A stretch of DNA of 64,000 nt from Comamonas sp. KCTC 72670 (lineage in GTDB: Bacteria; Myxococcota; Myxococcia; Myxococcales; Myxococcaceae): assembly GCA_014656495.1 (NCBI GenBank), contig BNCN01000005.1:124001-188000 (forward strand). The letters are read 5' to 3'. The notes under the pieces were generated by a model that saw nothing but the letters and a program-made list of their open reading frames with translations, did no database searches and was not told the origin of the DNA. The translations under genes and the position numbers were made by a program. This document shows, piece after piece, positions 8,591 through 15,836 of the stretch. Numbering within the stretch: position 1 is the stretch's first letter; each line of letters opens with the position of its first letter.

Positions 8591-9387
8591 CAGGGCAGCG
8601 GCACGGACGGGAAGGTCGTCACCGCGAAGGCGGCGTAGCGCGTCTGGCGCGCGAGGGAGGGGCAGAAGGCGTACTCGGGCTCGGTGGGGATTTCCGCGCG
8701 CTCCAGGAGCCGGAGCCACGCGAGCCCCTCCAGGTAGATGGAGGACTGGGGCACGAAGAGGCTGTCGGTGGCGTAGATGGACTCGCGCTTCATCTTCTGG
8801 AGCTTGGCGGAGCGCTCTTCAATCAAGTCCGCGAACGCCTGCGCGCAGCCCGCGGCGTCTCGCGCGAGCAGGTGGCGGCCCAGGTCGAGCCGGGGATTCG
8901 TTCCACCTTCGAGCACCGCCTCGAAGCGGTCGAGGATGGCGCGCAGCTCCTCTTGGGGGGCGGCCAGCACGTAGCGGTGGAGGAAGTGGGCGGCGAGGAA
9001 GTCGTCCTCGTACTCGGTGCCATCCGAGCAGGTGGTGCGTGAGACGCGGGCAACCTGCCGGGCGAGCTCCCACTGATTCGCGGCCAGGGCCGCGTGGAAG
9101 CCACGGGCGTTGCTGGCCTTGAGCAGCTTGAGGGGCGGCGGGTTGAGCTTCGCGCCACGCTCCAGGACCCAGTGCCGCGTCTGGGCGCTCCGGATGAGCT
9201 GGTGGAAGAAGCCATCCACCTCGGCGTCCAGGAGGAGCTCGCAGATGCCCACGGCCTGGTAGTAGACGCAGGCGGCATCGGCCTCCGCGAGCTGCTGAAC
9301 CGGGTCGGTGGTGGACTGCAGCACGCTATGGATGTGGAAGTTCAGCAGGGTGACCATCTCGCCGCTGATTTCGTCCAGGGATTCCAT
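8590..9387 (-). CDS. Imm49-family immunity protein, module 1
   Basis: 265 residues from ATG 9387, with GAGGCCCC overlapping the end of the upstream Imm11 gene six bases away. The protein is largely helical and resembles Imm49 immunity proteins: a HWVLERGAKLNPPPLKLLKA segment, EYEDDFLAAHFLHRYV, and a C-terminal part with LEGLAWLRLLERAEIPTEPEYAFCP. A homologue lies at 55709-56500 with the same EYEDDFAYARFLYLLV and LNIASALGLRTQPEYPLCP landmarks, also last in its module. Imm49 proteins are cytosolic antitoxins of polymorphic toxin systems. Which toxin it neutralises is not shown; the nearest candidate is the AHH protein at 11477-12199. Confidence 0.82.
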   Translation of the reverse strand: MESLDEISGEMVTLLNFHIHSVLQSTTDPVQQLAEADAACVYYQAVGICELLLDAEVDGFFHQLIRSAQTRHWVLERGAKLNPPPLKLLKASNARGFHAALAANQWELARQVARVSRTTCSDGTEYEDDFLAAHFLHRYVLAAPQEELRAILDRFEAVLEGGTNPRLDLGRHLLARDAAGCAQAFADLIEERSAKLQKMKRESIYATDSLFVPQSSIYLEGLAWLRLLERAEIPTEPEYAFCPSLARQTRYAAFAVTTFPSVPLP

Positions 9388-9393
9388 GGGGCC

Positions 9394-9975
9394 TCAGTTG
9401 CCTCGGTACTCGGCGACTTCAGGGGTGGAGAAGCCACGGAAGCCCGCGGCCTTCATCTTGGCCGCAAGGTCTCGGTGGATGAGCATCGCTCCCGAGACGG
9501 CTTTGAGGCGCAGGAGCTGGAAGTCTGAGGGAATCTTGTTCTCATCAACCGTGAGGTTCCGGATGTTCATCAGTTCATCCGGGTCGAGCAGATTCTCTTC
9601 GTGCTCGGTCTTTTCCAAGTCGATGCAGTCGACGAGGGGGAGCATGTTGACGATGAAGTATCGCTCCGCGACCTCCCGGTCTTTGTGGCTCAGGACGCGG
9701 ACCGGCAGGTATTCGATGCGCTGGATACGTTCGGCATCGAGGAAGGCTCGCGCCTTTTCATGGACGATCAACTGGCTGTCCATATTGTAGAGCACCTCGT
9801 GCAGGGCGACCTGGTCCGGAAAGTCGTCCCGCATCCGGTAGGCAGCGTGCTGCGGAAACGAGGATGCCAGCGGTTCCCCTGCGCACAGCTTGAAGGACTG
9901 TCCGTAGTTCAAGATGTGGCCGCAGCGAGCCCCGTCGCCTTCTGGTACGAGATGAATGAGGACGTAGTTCGTCAT
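9394..9975 (-). CDS. Imm11-family immunity protein, copy 1 (most diverged)
   Basis: The start is ATG 9975, matching the MTNYV beginning of its relatives; the frame continues upstream to 10014 without an aligned sequence. The 193-residue protein belongs to the Imm11 (DUF1629) family: AAYRMRDDFPDQVALHEVLY, VNMLPLVDCIDLEKT and KMKAAGFRGFSTPEVAEY. It is the most distant member of the local array (for example GHILNYGQSF in place of FGNLQNYDDRF), so it may recognise a different toxin variant. No clear Shine-Dalgarno sequence precedes it. Imm11 proteins are predicted antitoxins of contact-delivered toxins. Confidence 0.85.
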   Translation of the reverse strand: MTNYVLIHLVPEGDGARCGHILNYGQSFKLCAGEPLASSFPQHAAYRMRDDFPDQVALHEVLYNMDSQLIVHEKARAFLDAERIQRIEYLPVRVLSHKDREVAERYFIVNMLPLVDCIDLEKTEHEENLLDPDELMNIRNLTVDENKIPSDFQLLRLKAVSGAMLIHRDLAAKMKAAGFRGFSTPEVAEYRGN

Positions 9976-10040
9976 GGCGATGCGCGGCTCAACTGTCGGG
10001 GAGCTGGTTTGCATGAGGCTGTGGCTTCAGTGCTCATGCC

Positions 10041-10619
10041 TCAGGCGGCATCAAACTCTGAGAGTTCCGCGATATTGAAGCCTCTGAATCCGGCGGCCTT
10101 CAACTTCTCTGCGAGACTTCTGCGAATCAGGATTGCGGACTGCACCTGGTCCATCCGGAAGAGCTGAAAGTCCGCAGGAATCTTCTCTTCAATCACCGTG
10201 AGATTGGAGACCTCCATGAGCTTCTTGGGGGCGAGTGGATTTCGTTCGTACTGGGTCTGCTCCAAGTCGATGCAGTCGACAAGTGGAAGCATGTTGATGA
10301 TGAAATAACGCTCTTTGACTTCTCTGCCTTTGTGGTTGAGGACCTTCATCGGAAGGTATTCGACATGCTGGATGCCTTCGGCATCCAGGAATGCCTTCAC
10401 CTTCTCATTGACTACGAGTTGCCGATCCAGATTGTACAGTGATTCGTGCAGTTCGATGTTGTCAGGGTAGTCATCACGCATGCGGTATGCGGCATCGGAA
10501 GGAATCCTGCCCGTCAGGGGGATGCCCTTACGAAGTTCGAAGCGGTCGTCGTAGTTCTGCAGATTGCCGAACCGGGCTGCGTCGCCTTCGTACGTGGATT
10601 CGATGAGGACGTAGTTCAT
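10041..10619 (-). CDS. Imm11-family immunity protein, copy 2
   Basis: ATG 10619 begins MNYVLIESTYEGDAARFG, aligned with the start of copy 3. The 192-residue product is very similar to the copy at 10870-11451, including an almost identical C-terminus (KLKAAGFRGFNIAELSEFDA), so the two look like a recent duplication. The frame is open upstream to ATG 10721 through the remnant of a broken copy, and an N-terminally extended 226-residue form could therefore be made. GC content is visibly lower than in the flanking chromosome. Confidence 0.87.
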   Translation of the reverse strand: MNYVLIESTYEGDAARFGNLQNYDDRFELRKGIPLTGRIPSDAAYRMRDDYPDNIELHESLYNLDRQLVVNEKVKAFLDAEGIQHVEYLPMKVLNHKGREVKERYFIINMLPLVDCIDLEQTQYERNPLAPKKLMEVSNLTVIEEKIPADFQLFRMDQVQSAILIRRSLAEKLKAAGFRGFNIAELSEFDAA

Positions 10620-10873
10620 CGTTGGCGTGGTGGGCCCTGTGGGCCGTCGGAGTTTCAACTGACCATCAAGGTTGTAGAGCACCTCATGCAGGGCTGTCTT
10701 GTCTGGAGCCTCGTCGCTCATTCGATAGGCTGCCGATAGGCTGCGTCTGACGAGAATGTGCCTGTAAGGGGGATTCCTTCAGAGAGCTCGAATTGGTCAT
10801 CGTAGTTCCGCATATGCCAAAAATGAGCTGCGGTTTCGTCTGCCGCTGGCTCAAGAAGGACGTAGTTGCTCAT
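10620..10873 (-). pseudogene. Broken and truncated Imm11 gene remnant
   Basis: ATG 10873 overlaps the stop of copy 3 (ATGA) and begins a clear Imm11 N-terminus (MSNYVLLEPAADETAAHFWH, then DDQFELSEGIPLTG). An 11-bp perfect tandem duplication (CGATAGGCTGC on the + strand, 10723-10733 and 10734-10744) shifts the frame, and translation stops after 51 residues at 10718-10720. Removing one repeat would restore the frame straight into AYRMSDEAPDKTALHEVLYN and on into copy 2. The C-terminal two thirds of the gene are missing. The frameshifted TGA overlaps ATG 10721, so re-initiation is possible. Confidence 0.85.
10723..10744. repeat. 11-bp perfect tandem duplication
   Basis: Two adjacent copies of CGATAGGCTGC. 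The unit is not a multiple of three and disrupts an Imm11 reading frame. It looks like a slippage or repair event and could in principle revert by loss of one copy. Confidence 0.9.
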
Positions 10874-11451
10874 GCTGCGTCGAACTCCGAGAGTTCCGCG
10901 ATGTTGAAGCCCCTGAACCCGGCGGCCTTCAGCTTTTCGGCCAGGCTTCTGTGAATCAAGATCGCGGACTGCACCTGGTCCATTCGGAAAAGCTGAAAGT
11001 CCTCGGGAATCTTCTCCTCAATCACTGTGAGATTGGAGACCTCCATGAACGACGAGGGATCAAGCGGATTCTCTTCGTACCGGGTCTGCTCCAAGTCAAC
11101 ACAGGCAACGAGCGGGAGCATGTTGATGATGAAGTAGCGTTCGCCAACCTCTCTGCCTTTGTGGTTGAGGACCTTTACCGGCAGGTATTCGACGTGCTGG
11201 ACGCCTTCCGCGTCCAGGAAGGCTCGTACCTTCTCGTTGATGACGAGTTGTCGATCCAGATTGTAGAGCGACTCATGCAAGGCGATGTTGTCAGGGAAGT
11301 CATCGCGCATGCGGTACGCGGCATCAGAAGGGATTTTGCCCGACAGGGGGATGCCTTCACGGAGTTCGAATCGGTTGTCGTAGTTTTGCAGATTGCCGAA
11401 TCGGGCTGCGTCGCCCTCGTACTTGGACTCGATATGGACGTAGTTAGTCAT
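10870..11451 (-). CDS. Imm11-family immunity protein, copy 3 (next to toxin)
   Basis: 193 residues from ATG 11451, 25 bases after the toxin stop. This is the first immunity gene downstream of the AHH toxin and so the best candidate for its cognate antitoxin. Family landmarks are FGNLQNYDNRFEL, AAYRMRDDFPDNIALHESLY, VLNHKGREVGERYFIINMLP and KLKAAGFRGFNIAELSEFDA. It shares most residues with copy 2. Its stop overlaps the start of the broken copy, as expected of genes expanded by tandem duplication in one transcript. Confidence 0.88.
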   Translation of the reverse strand: MTNYVHIESKYEGDAARFGNLQNYDNRFELREGIPLSGKIPSDAAYRMRDDFPDNIALHESLYNLDRQLVINEKVRAFLDAEGVQHVEYLPVKVLNHKGREVGERYFIINMLPLVACVDLEQTRYEENPLDPSSFMEVSNLTVIEEKIPEDFQLFRMDQVQSAILIHRSLAEKLKAAGFRGFNIAELSEFDAA

Positions 11452-11476
11452 GGGATGGTGCTGTGACGTGATGGGG

Positions 11477-12199
11477 TTAACCGATGATGCTTGGGGACAT
11501 GGGGGCCGAGGTTACATTTTTGGACATACACATGGGTTTCCACCAGCCATCAGAAGCCTTGTCGTAGCGATTGCGTAGATTGGCCTCGACTCCTGAGAGT
11601 CCGCCTCCACCAGGTCCACTGCCGATGCTGGTGAGCGAATTCCAGAAGTGCGCCACTTGTTGAAGAAGCAGGCCTCGGACGTCCTCAGGCTTGGGGTGCT
11701 TGCCCGCCTCTTTGAGCTTACGAAGTGCGCGCCAAATGCGCGTCTCTAGACGCTCTGCCACCTCATCGTTGTAGTTCGTATGCCCCCAGTTGCACGGGTT
11801 GTGCACCGGCAAGTCGCCCGGGAACGTGACCGCCATGTGGGCTTGGTTGGCGTACTGGGTAACCGTACCCCACCGTTGCATGGTGACGGTCTGTTCCCGC
11901 GCAAAGATGAAGGGGACCGTCTTGTCCTTCTGGAAGTACAGGATGAACGCCGTCAGCTTCGGCAAGCCGCCCATGGCGTAGGGCTTGTTGATGTCGAAGT
12001 CCGTGGACCGCAGGCACTCGTGGATGAACGGGTCGGTAATCTGCCCGAACACGACGCCGGGGAGGATGTGGTGCGCGTCCCAGCGGTTGCCGTGGTACCC
12101 GCGGCCGCAGCCCTCGCACTCCTTCCGGTAGTCCTTGGACTCGTACTTCTGGAAGACGCCCTTCCAGTCCGTCTGCGGTTTGAGGCAGTCGTCGCTCAC
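11477..12199 (-). CDS. AHH-type nuclease toxin, module 1
   Basis: 240 residues from GTG 12199; the start overlaps the stop of the ketosynthase-like gene (GTGA). The motif DAHHILPG is the signature of AHH/HNH-like nuclease toxins, and a second conserved His lies in WGHTNYNDEV. A CEGC pair precedes the AHH motif and may bind metal. The downstream homologue at 57107-57865 conserves AHHI-x-P, WGH-x-x-Y-x-D and a C-terminal DGWW/Y-x-P block. The protein has no PAAR or signal peptide, so it needs an adaptor to be exported. The likely action is cutting nucleic acid in a rival cell; this is inferred from the fold family. Confidence 0.82.
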   Translation of the reverse strand: MSDDCLKPQTDWKGVFQKYESKDYRKECEGCGRGYHGNRWDAHHILPGVVFGQITDPFIHECLRSTDFDINKPYAMGGLPKLTAFILYFQKDKTVPFIFAREQTVTMQRWGTVTQYANQAHMAVTFPGDLPVHNPCNWGHTNYNDEVAERLETRIWRALRKLKEAGKHPKPEDVRGLLLQQVAHFWNSLTSIGSGPGGGGLSGVEANLRNRYDKASDGWWKPMCMSKNVTSAPMSPSIIG

Positions 12200-13323
12200 G
12201 TCATCCCCCTGGCCGTATGGCGCGTCAGCGTGAAGCTTCCCTTGGCTCCGTTGTCGGAAGCAGCCCAGACGAGGAGCGACTCCGAGGCATGGTACCCGCG
12301 CGCGAAGGCCTGTGTCGCCATGCTCGCGGCGATGAAGCCATGGGCCGCGCGCGTCTCTCCGAAGGACAGTGCGGGGAGCGTCAGCGACGCGGGCGTGTAC
12401 TCCTGCCGCAGCTTCACCAGCGCCATGCCCCAGTCCTGGCTCCGGACCCCATCCCCATTCAGGTCGCCGTAGAGGCCCAAGCAGGGCTCGGGGGCCTGTC
12501 GCAGCGAGGCGCGGATGACCTCGCTCAGGACACGCCCGTCCGGCGGCGGGGACGCGAAGCGGTGTGCGCCATCGTGCTGTAGGTTCAATCCCTCCACCGT
12601 TGCCAGGATGCGGTGCTCCTCGCGTCGGGCTCGCTCCGTCTCCTCCAGCATCAGGAAGGCCGCGCCCTCGCCGGGCATCAGTCCGACGGGGTGCGTGGCC
12701 GTCTTGAGGATGCGCAGCGTGTTACACGCCTCCAGCCACCGGGGCTCCAGCAGCGAATCCACGCCCCCCACGAGGCACCGCGTCACCCGTCCGGTGCGCA
12801 GCAGCTCCGCCGCCGTGCGCAGCAGCGTGACGATGCCCGCCTGGTCCTCGAAGAAGACCTCCTGCACCGCGGGGCTCGTGGAGATGCCCGCCGCGCGCAG
12901 CAGCCGGCGCACGTACTCCGCGCGGTACCACGGCTGGACCGCCTCGTAGGGAACGGGCTGCCCGCTGACGGGGTGGCCCTGGCGCTGGTGCGCGGCACGC
13001 AGCAGGTAGTCGCTCGGGAGATTGATGAGCACCGCGGTCCGTTCCATCCCCCCAGCGGGCACCCGTCGCAGCAGGTCCCTCAGCGCCAGCGAGCCCAGCC
13101 GGACCCAGCGGCCCAGCTCCGCGAACCCTTGCGTGAGCGCGCCCACCGTGTGGACCGTCACGGGGACCATCGCCTCGGCCTGGACGTCCCGAGCCGCGAA
13201 CTCACCGTCCGTCGTCTGGGTGATGCCAGCCCGCGCGGCGGCACACACCAACTCCACGTCGGCGCCCAGACTGGAAACCAGTCCAGCGCCCGTGATGGCG
13301 AGTGTGCCTCTCGCGGTCGACAT
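12196..13323 (-). CDS. Ketosynthase/thiolase-fold protein without catalytic residues, module 1
   Basis: The start is set at ATG 13323 (MSTARGTLAITGAGLVSSLG); a GTG at 13341 is also in frame. The 375-residue protein has the beta-ketoacyl synthase fold: ITGAGLVSSLG at the N-terminus, CLVGGVDSLLEP, MPGEGAAFLMLEE and a C-terminal ALSFGETRAAHGFIAAS. The nucleophile elbow, normally with an active Cys (ACSS type), reads FFEDQAGIVTLL with no Cys. The usual GH of the C-terminal histidine motif reads GE. It is therefore unlikely to condense acyl groups. Its place, directly before and coupled to the toxin gene, suggests an adaptor or chaperone role. The homologous domain at 57862-60381 shows the same losses. 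Confidence 0.82.
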   Translation of the reverse strand: MSTARGTLAITGAGLVSSLGADVELVCAAARAGITQTTDGEFAARDVQAEAMVPVTVHTVGALTQGFAELGRWVRLGSLALRDLLRRVPAGGMERTAVLINLPSDYLLRAAHQRQGHPVSGQPVPYEAVQPWYRAEYVRRLLRAAGISTSPAVQEVFFEDQAGIVTLLRTAAELLRTGRVTRCLVGGVDSLLEPRWLEACNTLRILKTATHPVGLMPGEGAAFLMLEETERARREEHRILATVEGLNLQHDGAHRFASPPPDGRVLSEVIRASLRQAPEPCLGLYGDLNGDGVRSQDWGMALVKLRQEYTPASLTLPALSFGETRAAHGFIAASMATQAFARGYHASESLLVWAASDNGAKGSFTLTRHTARGMT

Positions 13324-13360
13324 GGCCTTCTTCTCTAGCACGGCAGTCCCCTCTGTTCCG

Positions 13361-14677
13361 TCACTCCTGCCCCAGGAAATGCTTCAGCGGTGCGCGGACA
13401 TCCGCTTCCCGAAAGGTCCAAGGCCGTGCCAGCGCCAACTGTTGTTGGAGCGCAGGTGTCCGGGCCTCCAGCCGCTGCGTCCCCCGGCTCCGCACCAGGG
13501 CCTCTTGCGCCAGCACGTGCCTGCGCCGCATGGGCTCCTGGCGCAATGCCTCTTGCAACACGGGGGCGCTGAAAGGCTTGCCCCGGAGGTAGCGCCCTTG
13601 CGCGTCGAAGCGCTTCCGCGCCTCGGCCCACCACGCCGCCACCCGGTCCGCATCGGCGGCCGGCAAGTCCTCCTCGGGCGAAGGCGTGAGGTCGGCGTCG
13701 AGGTCCTCTGCTTCGAGCGGGATGTCGGCTTCCTCCTCGGCCAACTCACGCCGATAGACACCCTCCAGCTCCAAGCCCGTGATGGCGGAGAACGCCTCCG
13801 AGGCCAGCCTGGCGAAGCGGAGGTCCTCATCCCGCATCCACGCGAGCGCGGCCTCGGCCACGGAGACGCGGCCACTGAAGCCCAGTGCCCAGACGGCGTC
13901 ACACCGCAGCGCGGGGATGCGGGTCAGCGCGAGGAGCGCCTCCAGGTCCGACGGCTCGCCACTCAAGGCGAGCCACTCCATCGCCCGGCGGCTGCCCGGG
14001 GCCTGCTGCGCCACGAGTTGCTGACAGCGCCGCAAGGCGGAGCGCGAGCCCAGCGCCACGCCCAGGGCCAAGGCGGCGTCGCGGACCTCCAACGAGGGCG
14101 AGTCCAGCAGCGTGTGAATCATGCGCGGCTCGACGCGAGTCGGCGTGGCGCGCGCGGCCCGGAGCGCGGCGGCGGTTACCTCGGGGGACTCGCTCTTCAA
14201 CGCCGGGAGCAGCGCGGCGCCCGCATCCCATCCCCGCAGCGCCTGGACTTCGAGCACGGCGGCCCGTGCGCTGTCGGGAAGCGATGCGGGAAGGACCGCG
14301 AGCCGGGCCTCGAGATCCTCGCGCTCACAGCGCTCCAGCGCCTTGCGCAGAGACTGGTGTTGGAACTCGGTCCCTTCCCGTAGCAGTCCGAGCACGACCG
14401 CCACCTGGGCCTCCTGGAGCAGCAGGACCGTGGCCGCGGTGGCGACGAGCGGCGCGTCTTCCTCCTCCAGGGCTGGCTTCAGCAGGCGCGTGGCGACGGC
14501 GTGTCCCCCGATGAGGAGCCCGTCGATGTGCGCACGCAGCCGCTGCTCCTGCTCCACCGCGTCTTCGAGCGTATGGCGAGAGGAACGAACGATATTTTCC
14601 AGCCGCGCCCACAGAAACGCGCCTTCAGCGAGGTGGCGCTCGGGGATGGCCCAGCCGTGAACGATGTCCGGGTACAT
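13361..14677 (-). CDS. HEAT-repeat protein (TIGR02270-like), module 1
   Basis: 438 residues from ATG 14677. The N-terminus (EGAFLWARLENIVRSSRHTL) is followed by a series of Ala/Leu-rich helical pairs of HEAT type, roughly residues 40-330, for example SPEVTAAALRAARATPTRVE and SLEVRDAALALGVALG. An acidic stretch and a C-terminal WWAEARKRFDAQGRYLRGKP block complete it. It matches the N-terminal half of the fused protein at 57862-60381, including LWALGFSGR/VWALGFSGR and SAITGL. HEAT proteins serve as protein-binding scaffolds. It lies 37 bases before the ketosynthase-like gene, and a partnership with that protein is supported by their fusion in module 2. Confidence 0.84.
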   Translation of the reverse strand: MYPDIVHGWAIPERHLAEGAFLWARLENIVRSSRHTLEDAVEQEQRLRAHIDGLLIGGHAVATRLLKPALEEEDAPLVATAATVLLLQEAQVAVVLGLLREGTEFQHQSLRKALERCEREDLEARLAVLPASLPDSARAAVLEVQALRGWDAGAALLPALKSESPEVTAAALRAARATPTRVEPRMIHTLLDSPSLEVRDAALALGVALGSRSALRRCQQLVAQQAPGSRRAMEWLALSGEPSDLEALLALTRIPALRCDAVWALGFSGRVSVAEAALAWMRDEDLRFARLASEAFSAITGLELEGVYRRELAEEEADIPLEAEDLDADLTPSPEEDLPAADADRVAAWWAEARKRFDAQGRYLRGKPFSAPVLQEALRQEPMRRRHVLAQEALVRSRGTQRLEARTPALQQQLALARPWTFREADVRAPLKHFLGQE

Positions 14678-14714
14678 GTGACTCCAGAGTCCGCGGGGTC
14701 CGAGAGAAGGGCGC

Positions 14715-15746
14715 TTACGACTTCTTGGACACGCCCTCGGCGGTGATTCGAACGCGGCTCAGGTCGTGCAATCCGTCGTCGAGCACCATGTGCCCACGCC
14801 ACATCAACTGAACCTGCTCCGCATCGGTATCCAGGATGACCGTATCCAGGCGCATCTCCGGCTTCGCGTCCTCGCGGCCCGCGAGCGCCAGTGTGACGAC
14901 CGGTGCCGCCTGGCCCGGGAGCGAGAAGGCGCGCCGGCCCTTGGGCGACGCACCCGCGATGATGACGGGCTCGTCCCCCTTCAGGTAACCCGGCGCCACC
15001 AGCCCTGGCGCGGCGGCGTTGAAGAAGCGCCGGTCGAAATCCTTGGGGAGCAGCGGCTTGCGCGTCTTGTTCCACGCCTCGTCGTACGTGCCGCCCAGCT
15101 TCGACCGTGGCTGCCAGTGTGGAGACGTGAAGCCGAAGCCGGTGGGGAGCACCCGCTGGCCGAACTCGCGCAGCGGCTCCGTCGCGGGGTCTTCCAGGTT
15201 GGGGAGCTTCAGCCCCTCCTCGAAGTGACGCGGGCTCGCGCGAAACCCCACGCCCACGGGGTTGCGAGGCTCGAACGAGGGCTTTGCCGCGTCTGTCTTG
15301 TCCCAGCCTCCAAACGCGCGCTCCCAGGTCAGCGGCAGCTTGTCGAAGGGCAGCGGCTTCGTGGCGGCCACCCGGCCCATGCTCTTGAACCAGGTCCGTT
15401 CCCCCACCACGCGCACGGCCTTCTTCAGCGGCCCCACCTGAAGGGCCACCAGCACCTCCGTGGTGCCTTTCTGGGGCGCGTGGGCATGGCCGATGAGCGC
15501 GACGTCCGTGGCGGGCTTGATGAAGGCGCCCTCGGGTTCGTACTTGTCGCTGGACGCTCCGGGCTCACCCCAGGCCTCGCCGCCCCAGTTCACGGGCGCC
15601 TGCTCCTCCGCGAGCTTCAGGCCGCCGTCGCCCATGGCGTAGGTGGCCTTCACGACGAAGAGGCACAACGGCCGGCCGTCCTCGTCACAGAGGCCCATCA
15701 TGTCGAAGGCGAAGGGCGTCTCGTTCTCGAGGGTCGGATGTCCCAT
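14715..15746 (-). CDS. DUF2169 family protein (type VI effector adaptor)
   Basis: 343 residues from ATG 15746. The start TLENETPFAFDMMGLCDEDG, the VVKATYAM segment, LTWERAFGGWD and NPVGVGF are characteristic of DUF2169 proteins. Members of this family have been shown to act as chaperone/adaptors for DUF4150 PAAR-type effectors in other bacteria. It is the first gene of the module 1 minus-strand operon, followed after 37 bases by the HEAT gene. Module 2 has no equivalent, so it may serve both modules. No signal peptide is present, in keeping with a cytosolic role. Confidence 0.87.
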   Translation of the reverse strand: MGHPTLENETPFAFDMMGLCDEDGRPLCLFVVKATYAMGDGGLKLAEEQAPVNWGGEAWGEPGASSDKYEPEGAFIKPATDVALIGHAHAPQKGTTEVLVALQVGPLKKAVRVVGERTWFKSMGRVAATKPLPFDKLPLTWERAFGGWDKTDAAKPSFEPRNPVGVGFRASPRHFEEGLKLPNLEDPATEPLREFGQRVLPTGFGFTSPHWQPRSKLGGTYDEAWNKTRKPLLPKDFDRRFFNAAAPGLVAPGYLKGDEPVIIAGASPKGRRAFSLPGQAAPVVTLALAGREDAKPEMRLDTVILDTDAEQVQLMWRGHMVLDDGLHDLSRVRITAEGVSKKS

Positions 15747-15763
15747 GTGAGCTCAGGTCCCCC

Positions 15764-15781
15764 CGGAGGCGGGGGCCTCCG
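15764..15781. other. Hairpin in the leader of the module 1 operon
   Basis: CGGAGGC and GCCTCCG form a 7-bp stem with a GGGG loop, 18 bases upstream of the DUF2169 start codon. It may end the transcript of the membrane-protein gene upstream on the same strand or form part of the operon leader. Confidence 0.4.
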
Positions 15782-15836
15782 TCACTAGGACGCCGAGTGT
15801 ATCAGTCTTTGACTGCGCGCACCCCCGGACTGGCGC

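Noticed and set aside
10041..10721. 226-residue Imm11 as the primary product
   Set aside because: The first 34 residues are the remnant of a different Imm11 copy; alignment with the neighbours places the start at ATG 10619. An extended form cannot be excluded and is mentioned in the entry.
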